Source: Nymphaea colorata (lineage: Eukaryota > Streptophyta > Magnoliopsida > Nymphaeales > Nymphaeaceae). Taken from it: a stretch of DNA of 60,000 bases. Below, piece by piece: positions 24,801-37,689 of this stretch. Position numbers and translations under genes: made by a program. A model generated the notes under the pieces. The model was not told where the DNA came from. It made no database searches and worked only from the letters and a program-made list of their open reading frames with translations. The stretch is from NCBI RefSeq assembly GCF_008831285.2, contig NC_045138.2:40665115-40725114 (forward strand). Reading direction: 5' to 3'. The stretch's first letter is position 1. Every line of letters starts with the position of its first letter.

Positions 24801-25667
24801 GCAGACAATTTCCTTCGAATCTAATGCACAATCTTCAACTTTCTTTCGCACTTCTCTGCAAATAAACGAACAGCTTTCTTTTCTGGCATCCCCATCAAGT
24901 GGATCCCTTGCGTCCACCTGATTCTCTTCGACACAGCCAGAAACCCCCTTTTGCTCGGCATCAAATGCATGATCACAATTGACACCTGAGGTTTCTTCCG
25001 ATGCCCCAAAAGTCCCATTTCCGTTCAAATCCGGCAGACCCTTTATCCCATTATCTTCCAAACCCCTAGATTGACCGACTTCATTTGCATCACAAAAGAA
25101 AACACTATCTGCTGTCCTAATTTCGATGGAAGAAGCAACTACTGCAGTTTCGTGCCCTGCCAATTCCGAAACCCTAAAAGAATGATCCGCCTTTGAATCC
25201 CCATTGATTCCATCACTTTCCCCCAACGTGCCCTGCGTCAATGGGGTGCTTCCGAAACCCTCTACAAAACCGACCTCCTTCACTTCCTCCACCTCTAAAA
25301 CCCCCGAACATCCCATTTCCGGGCTCCTGCCTGTCTGCAGGCCGTTTTCCGCCATGTGGGTGCCCGCTGAATCTTCACAAGAGCCAACTTCCTCCAACTG
25401 CTTCCCGTCGACGGCCCAGCTCGCAGCTTTTCCGGCCACCCGACGCCGTTTCTTGGGCGGCCTACCCCTGGAACGCCCCTCCTCCTGCAGAACGGACGCG
25501 ATCTCGCTCAGCTCCAGCTCCTCCGAGTCGCCATCCTCGTAAACGACCCTGAAGAAGCCCGTCGATGGATCGTACGACTCAATTACTCCAGCGAACACGC
25601 CGAAGCCCCTGAACTTCTTCCTCACGGCCTTGCCCACGAACTCCATGCTCGGGCGAACCTCGAGCAT
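15819..25667 (-). CDS. PTM: PTM-like DDT and PHD-finger chromatin protein
   Basis: Nine exons: 25667-23911, 23819-23121, 22095-20895, 20801-20504, 20414-20290, 20156-19711, 18787-18759, 17993-17481, 16192-15819; about 1813 residues, all junctions GT-AG and in phase. Domains: a Tudor/Agenet-like module near residues 8-60 (MEFVGKAVRKKF, VVYEDGDSEELE); a DDT domain around 510-600 (LDIFSVYSCLRSFSTF); a C4HC3 PHD finger around 733-780 (CCLCKMDGNLICCDGCPAAYH); CGWCFTC zinc-ribbon-like at about 1124; a Cys-rich module around 1490-1550; and a PHD-like finger split between the last two exons (CFICHRIY, CEICREWFHGD, CYKC). The order matches DDT-domain protein PTM and relatives, chromatin/transcription regulators; Arabidopsis PTM is reported in chloroplast-to-nucleus signalling. 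The start is uncertain: the open frame reaches 25763 without an upstream ATG, and the ATGs at 25667 or 25646 precede the first domain. No C-terminal membrane segment is visible. Confidence 0.88.
16193..17480 (-). other. Last intron of the PTM-like gene
   Basis: The donor GTAAGAGAGAG runs straight into a (GA)n tract (plus-strand 17460-17477). A segment near 16880-17010 resembles a dispersed non-coding plant repeat (TGTGTCAATGCTGGTGC...). There is no coding content. Confidence 0.6.
22096..23120 (-). other. Second intron of the PTM-like gene
   Basis: Non-coding, AT-rich, about 1.0 kb, between the PHD exon and the large third exon. No embedded gene or recognisable mobile element. Confidence 0.6.
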
Positions 25668-27097
25668 CCCCAGAAACCACCCACCGTGCCTCTTCCTCCC
25701 TTTAAAGCAGCCGTCCTCATTGCGGGCACGTTTCTTGGGGTTAATTTGGAAGAGTGGAATCACCTTTTTCCTGTTTTGTTAACGACCTAACACATGACGA
25801 AATGAAACGATCAATCAATCAAAAGCCCTAACAACGGAAAAAAACATCCCGAATCGACCGTTTGTCGATGATGGAGAGAGATTGCATGAAATTCTGGGGA
25901 CATTTTATTTCTCCTCGCCACCGTCGAATCATTTCGCGGCATGAAAGCCCGGCTACCCCACCTTGGCTTCTGGGTAATCTTCCTTTTCCGCTTTCCGGCT
26001 GGAGTCTCGCTTCAGGACACAAGTAGGGGGGCGCGAGCGTGGAAGATTCAAGGGCGGCATGGGTAAACGCGGAGTATGGTCAAACTTTTGGCCAATTTTT
26101 TCGAATCTTTTCGATTTGCGTATTGTGATGCATGGAATTTCTATGAATTCAAAATTTTCGAGAAATTGTGAGTTCTCCGTCCACATTTGAACAGTCAAAC
26201 AAAGTTTTTGCTTTAGTCTAACCCTCTTGAAGTGTCGTTTTTGCACATTTATTGTCGGAGGGATCAATTTTCTGAGACCTTGTGTTGTGTGGACGTCTTC
26301 ACCAGCTTCGTATATACTTGTGTGTGAGAGAATCGAAATCACTTCTAATCACAAACTTAAAGAGTTTTTTGGGGATTGATGCCGTTCAAGAATTAAGATC
26401 GTTTCACACAACATACGACGACCAATTTTTTTGCGGATTTATGGATCTATTAAATGCTCAGTTTCTTGAAATGTTCCTCACCATCATAAAAGATAAACGA
26501 GGAACTAAGCAGATGTTCTTCACAGGCATGTTGGTCTACCGATGACGTGCTCCAACTTACATACGAGCATGATTTTACTGCGGAATGTTTTATGCTTCAT
26601 TCAAACTTCTCGACTCGAATCACTGCATCCATTGCCCCTAAAAGTAAGCCACAGCCCTTGCTGAATCAAGTTTCAACCTCTGCAAATATAAATATGTAAA
26701 AGTAACAATTAAATAACTTTCAAACATGTAATTCCTTTTTCCATGTGCTTTTCGTTTTGGAAGACGAACTCAATTCATGCATTCTACATGGTTTGTTTTT
26801 ATTAATTCATAGTTAGGTGATTACAACAGTGTGAAAATCAATGATCTTAAGAAGTTCTCGTAAAAAAAAAATTCTTATCTGAATCGGTATGACAACGCCC
26901 AAATATCTAATGTCTGAGTCGAATATCATGCGGGTGAGTCGTTAATTGCTTGATGTTCTCCAACATTTGTGGATGTGTCGTTTATCGGTTTCGGTTTTAT
27001 CCACCATGATTTAATCCCGAGTCCGGACCACGACAACGACAGTTTCTAACTTTTCTTTCTTTTCAAAATAATTGATCAGGACAGTTTGGTACGCTAT

Positions 27098-27100
<3 letters not shown>

Positions 27101-27128
<28 letters not shown>
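27101..27128. repeat. (CT)n microsatellite
   Basis: About 14 CT units in intergenic DNA. Confidence 0.85.
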
Positions 27129-27131
<3 letters not shown>

Positions 27132-28020
27132 CTTGTATACATGTACAAAATCCAAATATTGTGGAATTTGATCTGAAAACCAGCTAGCTATCCCTATAAA
27201 GATTTCAGCCAAATTTCTATTTTCTATCGATTTTTAACGTGATGGTGGATTTGAATTTTTTTCTCGGCCTAAGATTTGCTAATCTTGATTAGACTTGTTG
27301 TGTAAACCAATTCTGAATGTGTCACAAAACGTACGAATATGAGCGATAATCAGATAATGTAGCATTTAACCATTTCTTCTTCATGATATGTTGTTCAAAA
27401 CTCCCCACTTGCAGCCTGTTTAAATGACATTATTATAATGGTTGGAAAGGAAAAGAAAAGAACAGGAATGATTAATAATTGGAAGGGAAAGGAATCTGTC
27501 CCAACTTCTCTAATTTTGAAGGGATTGAAATTACATAGGCAGTCATTTTCTTTTGCTCACTTTCCTTACCTTTTCCTTGCATTCAAACATAGTTAACATG
27601 TTTCATTTTCTTTCCTCTCCACCTTAATAAACCATCCAAATGCTTGAACGCTTGCCCTTTCCCTTCCTTTCCTTCATCTTTCCCTGTTTCCAAACTGGCC
27701 ATCAGAAATTGAACATTGATCCTATACTCAATACAAAAGCATTTTCACTTCCAAATTTAAAATTATCTCACTTTAACGTTCACGTCCTCTTGGGGCTACA
27801 AATTTCCTTTTTTTTATCTAAGATCTTTAGAGAATGTTCACTAAGCCAGAGGCACAGCCGTTGCCTTTGCAAAATGTGATATACATACATAGTTCATGGA
27901 TTTATCTGTTCATGTTTGGATAGAGAAATCTTCCACCTTTTTACAGAATGTGTTTAATCACGCCCACTTAATACATTGCATTGGCGGCCATAATCGAGTG
28001 GAGATCTGGATGGCTGGAGG

Positions 28021-28024
<4 letters not shown>

Positions 28025-28055
<31 letters not shown>
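28025..28055. repeat. (TA)n microsatellite
   Basis: About 15 TA units in intergenic DNA. Confidence 0.85.
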
Positions 28056-28057
<2 letters not shown>

Positions 28058-28081
28058 AGAGAAAGAGAGAATTAAAACTGG

Positions 28082-28209
28082 GGAAAACTACAAATATTCT
28101 TTTTTCAGATGTCTGGTACATTTCCATTAACTTTCCCAAAGTTGGAAAAAACTACAAATATTCTTTTTTCAGATGTCTGGTACATTTCCATCAACTTTCC
28201 CAAAGTTGG
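28082..28209. repeat. Tandem duplication, 64-bp unit
   Basis: Two nearly identical copies of a unit containing CTACAAATATTCTTTTTTCA and GTCTGGTACATTTCCAT, offset by 64 bp, with only a few differences (for example CATTAAC versus CATCAAC). Confidence 0.9.
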
Positions 28210-29279
28210 AAAGGGAAAAGTTAAGAAGCTTGGAAATCTGAAAAGTAGGTACAATCAAAGAGGCCCTTCAGATTAAAATGGTAGCTGGGAGCCCAAAAGG
28301 AGTAGACATAATGGGGCAGGCAAATAACCGTGGGACAAGCAGTTACCTTTCAACTCACGATCACCATTTCGAGCCGAGTGATCGAGGAAGACAAGGTTTT
28401 GTTTATTATTATTTATTCCGTGAGGATTCAGGACTCTGTTCTCTCTTTTGGCTTGTGAGGAAAGAAACTTCCAATAGTAGTTTTTATTTGGAAGAAGGAA
28501 AGATTTTTCATTTTACTTAACTGAACCAAAGAAGCGCTACGAGTTAATACTTGCCTCTAAAATTTGGGAGGCTATCAATCTAAAATATTTTTACCGGTAA
28601 AGCATCGTTTCTATTCTTATTTGTGGTTAGCATATCAGCAACGTTTAGACCACTATGATCAGTTGCAGATCTTATTTCTACATGAAATTTGGAGCAACAT
28701 GACCGAAAATACTCAACAAAATTGAACCTGTCCCGAGGTTAAGGGAAATTAAGATGAAGAACCTAGATCAAGTCCTGACCCTGCCACTCTGATGCCAGAG
28801 TTTTTGCATGGAATTAACTTAGTAAACCCTGGTGGTCAACACTTTAAAAGGTTCCTGATGGAGGGAAAAAAAAAAACAAAAAAAGAGTGGCAGACATAAT
28901 GTAAAGAAAGTTGAGGCAAACAACTTTTATGGGTCTATCAAATGTAATTTAAGATCAACCGGTGAGAAATCAAGATCAAGAACATTCTTTTCCAATGAAC
29001 AAATAATTAATTCTAATGATCAATCAAATGGTAACTATAACATTATTTTAGACAAAAACGCCTCCACCATTCTGGTAATTGCGGTAAAACATAACCGTAA
29101 ATTCTTGCTCAGGCAAGAAGTTTGAAAGCTGAGAATTTCAAAATTCCAGCTCAGCTAACATTACATGGACAATTAAAAGGAGAAAAATGAAAAAAGATTT
29201 TCCTACTCCTCGTTACAGCAGCAGAACCTGTGTTCTGCCAACGGTGTAGATATATTAACTTTGCTTGAAGGGCAGCGAC

Positions 29280-31182
29280 TCACTGAAGTTTTAGCTTACT
29301 GTAGTGATCTGCAGCCATAGACAGAGACTGTATTGAAACAGGAAATCCAGGACCCATCTGCATTAATAAATTTAAACAAGTTAGGAAAAGGATTTAAAGG
29401 TACAACTTTATATCATGATTATGAGAAACTTACCGTGCTACACAAGGTAAATGAATTCACGTATCCAGCATACTTGGACGCTAGACAGGAAATGACAAAA
29501 TTTTAGGCATTTGAGCAACTTGCTGTTGTAAAATTGCTTAGAACTAAACCAAATTTAGGCAGATCAGAGTAGATGACAAACTTACTTTTCTTCAGACCCA
29601 CCGGTTTTGCAAGCAAAAGGGCATTTACAAAAGCTCCAACATTCTCACGAAGGGCCTCATCAGCGAAATTCACCTGAAATGTTGCAATGCCTTCATGTGA
29701 TAAATGTAACGGAACCATACAAATCTTCATACCTACGGTAAATGGTAATTTTATCAATAGAAAAGACTAAAGTTGGCCCATGCTTGCATATAACATTTGA
29801 AGGACGTGCTCAGTGTAAAGTGTAACTTATCTAGGAAGCACGTTAGCACCTCCACATATTCAACAGGTGCAAGTTTGCAAGTTGCAACAGACAAGCACCG
29901 TGATTTTGTTCATATGATCTTTGTTGTGTGCAATGTTTTTGTGTGTGGGCATCTGTGTGTGTGTGAGAGAGAGAGAGAGAAGAGATGTACCAAAAAATTT
30001 GTTGTATGGCAACATGACGGTTGTAGAAATAATCTTTTGTCAAGACAACACCATAGTCATAATCTCTTATACCTACTCTCAATGAGAACACAGAAATGTA
30101 CATGCAGACAAGTAGAAAAAGTCTGATACCTTCCCAAGGCCGACATGCACGATGGCAGTTTTATCAATTTTAAAATCAACGCGACCGCGTTTGGCCTCTT
30201 GTACAGCAGAAGTGACATCATTTGTCAACGATCCTAGCTACAGTTCAGAAAAAAAATGAAGCATTAAGACTGGATATGATCATATATGATATCTGTGTTC
30301 TGAGAGGAGGGGGGGTAGAGAACTCACTTTAGGGTTTGGCATCAAACCACGAGGACCAAGAATTCTTGCAATCTGATAAAAATGATTAAATCAAGAGTTC
30401 AAAACACTCTAATTGAAGAAATTATTTTTTCCACTATATTACAGCATTGTCAAGAAGCCAACCTTCCCAAGTCGGGGCATAAAACTTGGAACTGCAATAC
30501 ATTTGTCAAAATTGAGCTTGCCACCTCCTGCAAATTTGGGTTTAAAAGTTACATGCAGTACATGTTTTTATTTGTAAAGTTAACAAAACTACTGATCAGG
30601 GAGATACCATGCCATGCATATAAGAAACTAACTTAAATGAAAAATTTTGTGAATGCATGACATCCCACAATGATGATTGTCATCAAAAGGTTAAACGCAC
30701 TGGTAAGAAACAAAATTTTGTTTTATCACCAACAGGAAACTTTGCAGTTTTATTCAAATGATGCTCCAGCCCCTGGGACTTGTACTTGGAATGCCCACAT
30801 ATTTTACTTTTTATGAGATTTTTTTTTTGCAAATTATGTTGCAAAAATTCGCAAGCTACACCAATTCCAGGAGCATCTATTACAACTCATTCACAGCCTA
30901 TAATGATCATCACTAAGAGAGCTGAGAAATCAGTGAAAAAGCTCTTTCAAGGTCAACAAATTTGTGATCCTTAAATAAATAAAAATGTATATGGAAATGA
31001 GAAGCAAACCATTTTTTATTTGTTCAATCAGTTCGTCCCCACCAACTATATCAGCTCCTGCAGCCCTGGCTTCATCAGCTGCTGAGCCTTCGGCAAAAAC
31101 TGCAACTGTGACAACCTGCACATTCACGGTTGTCATTCTATGAATTTCAGCATATTATTTTGTAAATTTGTTTATATCAAAT

Positions 31183-31228
<46 letters not shown>

Positions 31229-34200
31229 GCACCTTGCCAGTTCCATGAGGGAGAGTTATAGCACCACGCACCATCTGCGAAGAATCCATAATGTACAAAA
31301 TAAGGACTTGATATGACAAGCAGGAAAACCATTAACTATTTACAAGACCTAACTATTCCCTACAGCACGTAATAAATGTGAACCGTTTCACCAAGATAAT
31401 CACTGACAAGGTCCACAGTAACTGAGACAACCATTCATGTAATAAATGTCACTTACCCAATGTAACAAAATTGTGTCTATTTTTTACATGGGTCTGCTTG
31501 GTATCTTCTTCATGTTCTCATATTAAAATGATCCTTGTCTCTTGTTTCCTGCCCATCTAGCAATACAGCCTAGTTTCTGGTTACGCTACTTTTATGGCCA
31601 TGAATTAGCTGTTTTTCATCCTTTGGCCCCATTTTTTATCTGATGTAGCAACAAAGCATATCTGTTATAGCCTTCTGAGTGGTTTATGAACAACCAAATT
31701 GTGGGCAGTTGGAGTATTACAGGAAGAACTATCAACAATATTTGGAGTTATGAAAGAGTCCCCTTGACAGACAGGGCATGAGGGACTGGCCCATGTTTGT
31801 GTCACTCTTACATAGGGGACTACCAGACTCAATCCACCTGTGAATCCCAAGGCACTCAGTCTATAAGCAAGAAGTTCACTAGGAAGGGGTTCCGTTAAGT
31901 GCATGATCTATCAAGGGCATGGCACTGATATCTCTAGGCAATATGGAGCTATATATTGCTAAAGTTTTTTGTATCGGGAAAAATTATATTTCATCTCAAA
32001 AAAAGAAAAACTCAAAATATGTCATAGTCTAAAAAAGAACTATTTTTAGTTTTTACATCAAAATTCTTTTGGAGAATGAGATGACAATACCTTTATATTC
32101 CAATAGGTTAGACAAAAGCAGAACACATTTTTTTATTCTTATATTTTACTAAATTTCTACCATACTCATCCAAAGAAAACTCTCCATCCAGTAATTCCTT
32201 GGAATACCACAGGGTATTTTCTGCAGTGAAATACATAAATCCTATTTGTTGCAAAAAAGATAAACACATTTTTTCGTAACAGCCAAATAAGAGTTATCCT
32301 ATAATTTAACTTAAGTAATCGTCACATAACAAGATTTGGGTACAAAATAAGTCCCATAAGGGCATATCATTAAGCAAGTTCTTACTGGGGACTGACACTG
32401 ATTTTTGTTTTTTTTCCTTTACATCTTCAACAAGTGACCAATTTTAACTAAAAAGAAATTACAAATAGTTGCACATGAATGAAAAAATCTGTTCAAAGAC
32501 AAAAATCCGTCCAAAGATTCATTTAGGAATGCAAATTGGTCAAAAGACTCAGAACCAGGACAACCAAATGAAGGACCGAGGCCTACATCAATTAGCCAAA
32601 AGCTGTAGAAACTAATTCCCAAGTCCCAAATACTTGCATCCCTAGACACATTATACCTAAGCAAGGCTTTACTTGACTAAATCCTTTTCCTCTTTATCCT
32701 TCAGTCCCCTTTCCTTACCTCTAAAATGTTCTTCCATGGATCACATATAATGGATAGAGACTCCTAGAACTTAGTCAATATATTCACTTTTTACTTGATC
32801 ATTTTTTTGTTTCACCTCGATATCTTAGATATTATCCTCATCATGGAAAGCCAAGTATCATGTCAACCAACATTATTGCTTATTTCAATATATTTTATGC
32901 AATATGTTTCACGTGAAAATTAATATAAGACATCCAGTGAAAGCAAAAACTAACCTGGTCACCACGCCGAGGATCAACACCCAGAGATACATGTGCTTCA
33001 ACAGTTTCACTGAACTTCCTTTTAGCATGAGCCTGAACAGTAACTAGAAGTGATCATGCCAATTAGCAATTAACCAAACATTTCATTGGACAAATATAAA
33101 TAGAAACAAACAAATTATTGTATTGGATGCTGCACTTAAAATCTTATATTCCAACATTAATTAACTTACAAATGTAAAAGTTCCTAAGAAATATGTCACT
33201 TAGGAATGAGATAGTAGGGTTTATTAAGTACCAAATGTGGATTAACTTTACCTTTCAGCTGGTTTTGAATATTTTACTTATGTCAACAATCAGAAGGTAA
33301 TGGAAATCAGTTTCTGATATATTTAGTGCATGAAATAAATCAAGTTATTTTAGTTGCTAAACTTACTCAAAAGTTCAAAACAATGTCAAGTTGCTAAGAA
33401 TCAGAATCAGTAGCAAATGCAACCACCACCTATTAGGATTTTTTTTTCCCAATATGTGCATTGCCTTATAATCTTTTCATCCTTGCACAACACAAACCTT
33501 TTCATTTCCTATTCAAAAAGGGACAGTCTTCGTAAACCAAATTTTGTCCTTCACTAAGCCTAATCTGATTTAGAGCAAATCTAATCATATCTCAAGCTAA
33601 TCAATGAGAGAGGCAATTTTATGCTGCTGCATCAACATGTCCCAAACAAATTTTTATAGTCTATATCTCATCAATCTGAATGAACAAGAAACTGGTTTTA
33701 GGCAAAACCCAAGAAAGAAAAGGTTCTGTTCCAGAAAAGAACAGCAAGGCCTATCAAAAATGAACACGAACTAACACTGGACATAAGATGTAGCTTGGGT
33801 ATACTCAGAATTTAGAAAGCAAAGAATTTGTTCCCAAAGTCTGTATCCATGATCAAGAAGTAGGAACGATGTTAAGTTTCCACTCATTTATTCAATCTAG
33901 GAGCAAGTAGGCGATAAGACTTAAGAGGCTACAGCATATAGATTCCTACATAGATGAACACACCAACTTGTCCCATTGCGGCTTTAAAAGATAAACAAAA
34001 AGAAAAACAACTAAAAGAGCAAAATATTTTCACCCCCTTTCATAGACAAAGTCCCAATCAATTTCCAGTAGAAGCTCTCGACAGCGATTACAAATGGTAC
34101 CTATCAATACGCTTTTTTCTCTTACATCACGGAATAAAACTCCAATAGACTATCAAACATCTTCAAAGCATCTAAAAGAATAGGATAACGTGAGCTACAA

Positions 34201-35607
34201 ATTTGGTTAGTTGAAAGTTGAAACATCTTAATGTTGTGTAGATGGAAGGAGTTCAAATTGGTCTGATTCAACGCCCACCAATTAGGTGTTTGAAGTTGGC
34301 AGGTTGAACTCCTGAATTTCATGAAATAACTAACGTGACCCTGTATAGATCAACTGGCACATCGTCTTCCTAAGCTTCCACCAAAGAAACGATTCTCTAC
34401 TGCATTGGGATGCATATAAAGTTCAGAACATATGGGGACAATTTCCAAAAGTTAAGTAAATGGTTTGGGGCTGTATTTCCCTACGGACCCGTTGAATCGC
34501 AAAAGAAAAGAGAATGAAGTATAAGAAGATGCAACTGCAAAGCAAAGCATTAAGTTTTCATTTCTTCAACGAAAACGATATCAGCAGAGACTGAAGAAAA
34601 ATGAATGGCCAGTTAAGCAAGAAGAAATAAAACTGCTGACGTGTTAAACCTCAGTATGCACGGCACTAGAAGAAGCACAAGCTGACCTTGACTTCCTTTA
34701 TTGCTTCCTGCAAATCCATCACAGCCTTCGTTTTCCCTTTCTCTGGCCTTAACAACGTAGGGAACGGCAGGCTCTCTTCTTCTTCCCTAGTCAATCTCCG
34801 CACGCGGACCTCCCTCTCGATCCTCCTCGTCTCTTTCTCCAGCTCCGCCTTCCGGCCGTCTCGATCCTCCTCACTTTCCTCCTTCACTTCCACCTTGGTC
34901 CCCGCTTTCGCCTCGTCCTTTGCTTCCTCCGCGAAAACCCGATCCTCAGGGAGCGGCGCGACGCGGGTAGGATACGAAACAGGCGCAATGACAGGCGCAT
35001 CCTTCACATAGCGAATATCCTCCCGCGTCCATTCTCGAGCCTCACTCTCCAACCGCTCCGTCGGCGGCGCCTGTTGCCTGGGACCAGCAGTTCGCAATCT
35101 CCTTGGAGGCGGCGGCGACGGCGACGCTGGAATCTCTTCAGCTGGAGAAGAAGCCGAAGAAGCATCCTTAGGCTTCACGGGGTAAGAAACCGGCTTGATC
35201 GACGACGAGGCTGCTGATTGCTTCGGATCCTTCGAATCGTCATTCGGGGAATCGGAGAAAGAACGCGTGAACCCCAACGGCAACCCTTTACGGGTCGAGA
35301 TGGTGTGGAAGGAGGGGGATAAGATACCGAACTCCGCCGCACTGCCGGAAGGAGGAAATGGTGAGCGAGAGGAAGAACCGAAGATATCTCTCAGAAGAGG
35401 AACGGGACGGAACGAGGCGGTAGAGAAGGCTCTCATGACGGACCGGCGCCGGATAAACCCTAACCCCATGGCACCCATCATCACGCAAAGAGAGAGGGAA
35501 GAGAGCGAGAGAGCAGCGACTGCTGAAGGCGAACGCGGGAGACTCGGTGCTGCGCCGTGTGAGACTGTGAACGCAAACGGATCCGGGTCCGGGTTAAAGG
35601 TACCCAT
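29280..35607 (-). CDS. uL1m: Mitochondrial large-subunit ribosomal protein uL1
   Basis: Ten exons: 35607-34687, 33032-32955, 31274-31233, 31115-31010, 30527-30463, 30372-30328, 30237-30130, 29673-29586, 29480-29434, 29357-29280; GT-AG and in phase, about 525 residues. The C-terminal 217 residues are a full L1 fold: [18 protein letters not shown], the [12 protein letters not shown] loop, [53 protein letters not shown]. uL1 binds 23S-type rRNA at the L1 stalk and helps release deacylated tRNA. Exon 1 encodes a long N-terminal part with Arg/Ser-rich, mitochondrial-like presequence ([14 protein letters not shown]) and an acidic/basic, Pro-rich linker, as in plant mitochondrial L1 proteins. The first ATG is at 35607; the one at 35478 ([12 protein letters not shown]) gives a more typical presequence and about 482 residues, and may be the true start. 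Confidence 0.9.
31182..31229. repeat. Compound (TG)n(AG)n microsatellite at a splice donor
   Basis: About 12 TG and 11 GA units in the third intron of the uL1m gene. On the gene strand the (CT)n begins three bases after the donor GT of the 42-nt exon at 31233-31274. Confidence 0.9.
31275..32954 (-). other. Second intron of the uL1m gene
   Basis: Non-coding, AT-rich, about 1.7 kb. No embedded gene recognised. Confidence 0.6.
33033..34686 (-). other. First intron of the uL1m gene
   Basis: Non-coding, about 1.65 kb, from donor GTCAGC after EAIKEVK to acceptor TTCAG before AHAKRKF. No embedded gene recognised. Confidence 0.6.
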
Positions 35608-37689
35608 TTTCTGATCCGCCTGGTTTGCCCCAGGAATTATACTCGGCTTCAGCTTGAAATGTCACGTCCGTACGAATACGAAGATATGCGTACGAACACG
35701 ATAACTCTTTTAAAAAAGGTACGGATTACGGTAGTATATACATATGTATATATAAAAAGTACAAAAAAATAAAAAAAAAGCAAAATCTAAATAAAGAAAT
35801 GATATATATAAAATCATTATATGTTAATGAACAATAATGAAAACTAAGTTGGAAAAAAATAAATCAAGTTAAACGGCAGTTTCAAAATAAAAATACTCAA
35901 GTATCCACTTTGAGTACAAGTATCAGACACATATAGAGTTGCTCTTTGCTACTTATAGTTGAGGAAACTTAGTAGTGTGAACTTCCAATCTCTTTGTGGC
36001 AGTAAGTGCTTTAGTCTTTATGTCACATCTTGAATAAGTACTTTAGTATTTATGTTGCATTTTGCTTTACGTGAGTAAAGTGTTTTAGCCTTTTATGTCA
36101 CATTCTGAATATTTTTGTTTACCTGAGTAAAGTGTTTTAGCCTCTATGCCACATTTTGAGTATTTTTGTCATTCTTGTTCTGAGTACTTCAGTTTTTATG
36201 TTTCATTCTACTTTACCTAAGTACGGATGTTGTTTTTCCTGAGTGTGAACCTTTGAGTGTGGAGTCTGCTTTCCTCTTTTTCTTGTTAGCAGAGAATCTT
36301 TGTTTCAGAAATGATGTTTTGATTCGCTTCTTGCATGCGAAATTTTTACATCTCTCTTCTTTTTGCTAGTCTCTCTTTTAATAGAAGTTTTTCCATATTG
36401 TTATAAATTTTCCCTTCTGCAAGTTCCTCGTACTTCTTCTGCTTTTCGTAATACCTCTTGCTTGAATTTCGTCATTTTTCTCTTTGTAGTAGTATTCTCT
36501 CAAGTTCTTCAAGCAAACTGTTCCAGGTCCATGTCTGAGGTGATCATTCTAATTTTACTTTGCATAAATCTGGACCTTACAACATTCTAAACAATCATGT
36601 TCTGGGATTTTCTGCATCAGTTTGTAGAATTTTTTCAGACTACTTTTGCTTAATATCTCTTATTTGATAACTCTTGTTTTTTGTAGCCTTTCCGGTTAAG
36701 CAAGTGTTTCCAACAACCAATTGCATATTTCTTCCATTGACCCTTCTTTCGTCCTTTGTGATTGAGAATAAATAATTTGATAACTCTTTAATTCATATAA
36801 ATGTTCTTATTTGAGAATTGATCCAATAGTTCAACAAAAATTAGTTACGAACTTTTAGCTCTTTTCTTTCAGAAAAAATCTCGTATTTCAGGCACCAATA
36901 ATTGAGGGAGGGTGTATTTCAGCATTTGAATCCACCATGGCTTTGGTCAATCCTATTTTTACACAATGTATGAGTGTTAGGATTTTATCCCCCCTTTCTC
37001 CTTGCGCATAGAATCTATGGTTGTATCAATTTCATGGTCTAAGATTTTTGTGGGTCGTTTCTCAATGGAAACAACAACAAACTCTTGCCTGAATTTGCTT
37101 TGAAAATAAAAGTAGATTACCAAACATTATAATATATTGTTCCATGAATATATATCATATTTTTTAAGATAAATTCACGAAGTAGTTTGTTGCCGTTCTA
37201 GTTATCTAACGATATAGTTACCACCTCATTGGCAAAAGGAGAAAACTCCTATTAGGCCAAGTACACTAGAAATGCTTGCTGGCTTCTACGATGTGACCAA
37301 TTTGTGTACAATAAACATTGAAGCTCAGGTATCCGTGTTTGTAAAAGAAACAATTTAAGAAGTTGTCCTACAACAGCAATGCAACATGATACAAAATATC
37401 GTATATATTTGTTATGAAACAATAAGCGTATAGGAGCTCACTGCATCCAACTGCTACTCATGATGCAACGTTCTTATGCACCATATCAGTTACCTAGAAA
37501 TATGTTTGATTGATTCGTCCAAGAATAGGCAGAAGAGGAAGTCCACATTCCGCTGTTCTCAGAAAGGGACCCCAGTCCACCACCGCCACAATAGAGCCCA
37601 GACAAGTCACAGTCGCTCGGCTACTGGACCAACATATTACCATTGAACAATTTCGTGTAAAAAGGAGAGGGAGATATGTAGCAACCAAG
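35608..37689. other. Intergenic region upstream of uL1m
   Basis: uL1m promoter region near 35608-35700, then AT-rich repeat-like DNA (35660-35940, with ATACTCAAGTATCCACTTTG-type motifs seen in dispersed plant repeats), an imperfect tandem repeat at 36001-36230, and unassigned sequence. No gene is recognised. Confidence 0.35.
36001..36230. repeat. Imperfect minisatellite-like repeat
   Basis: Several diverged copies of a unit like GAGTAAAGTGTTTTAGCC followed by TTTATGTCACATTTTG, for example near 36008, 36040, 36074, 36125 and 36180. Spacing varies around 40-60 bp. Confidence 0.6.

Larger units (their letters stand above)
25668..29279. other. Spacer between the PTM-like and uL1m genes
   Basis: It holds the PTM-like 5' leader and promoter (about 25668-26100) and the uL1m 3' UTR at the far end. 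The rest is AT-rich with (CT)n at about 27101-27128, (TA)n at 28025-28055 and a 64-bp tandem duplication at 28082-28209. No gene is recognised. Confidence 0.4.

Noticed and set aside
25204-25552. Two plus-strand open frames opposite PTM-like exon 1
   Set aside because: Shadows of a real coding exon; Pro/Ser-rich with no motif.
35195-35614. Plus-strand open frame antisense to uL1m exon 1
   Set aside because: A shadow of the GC-rich coding exon on the other strand.
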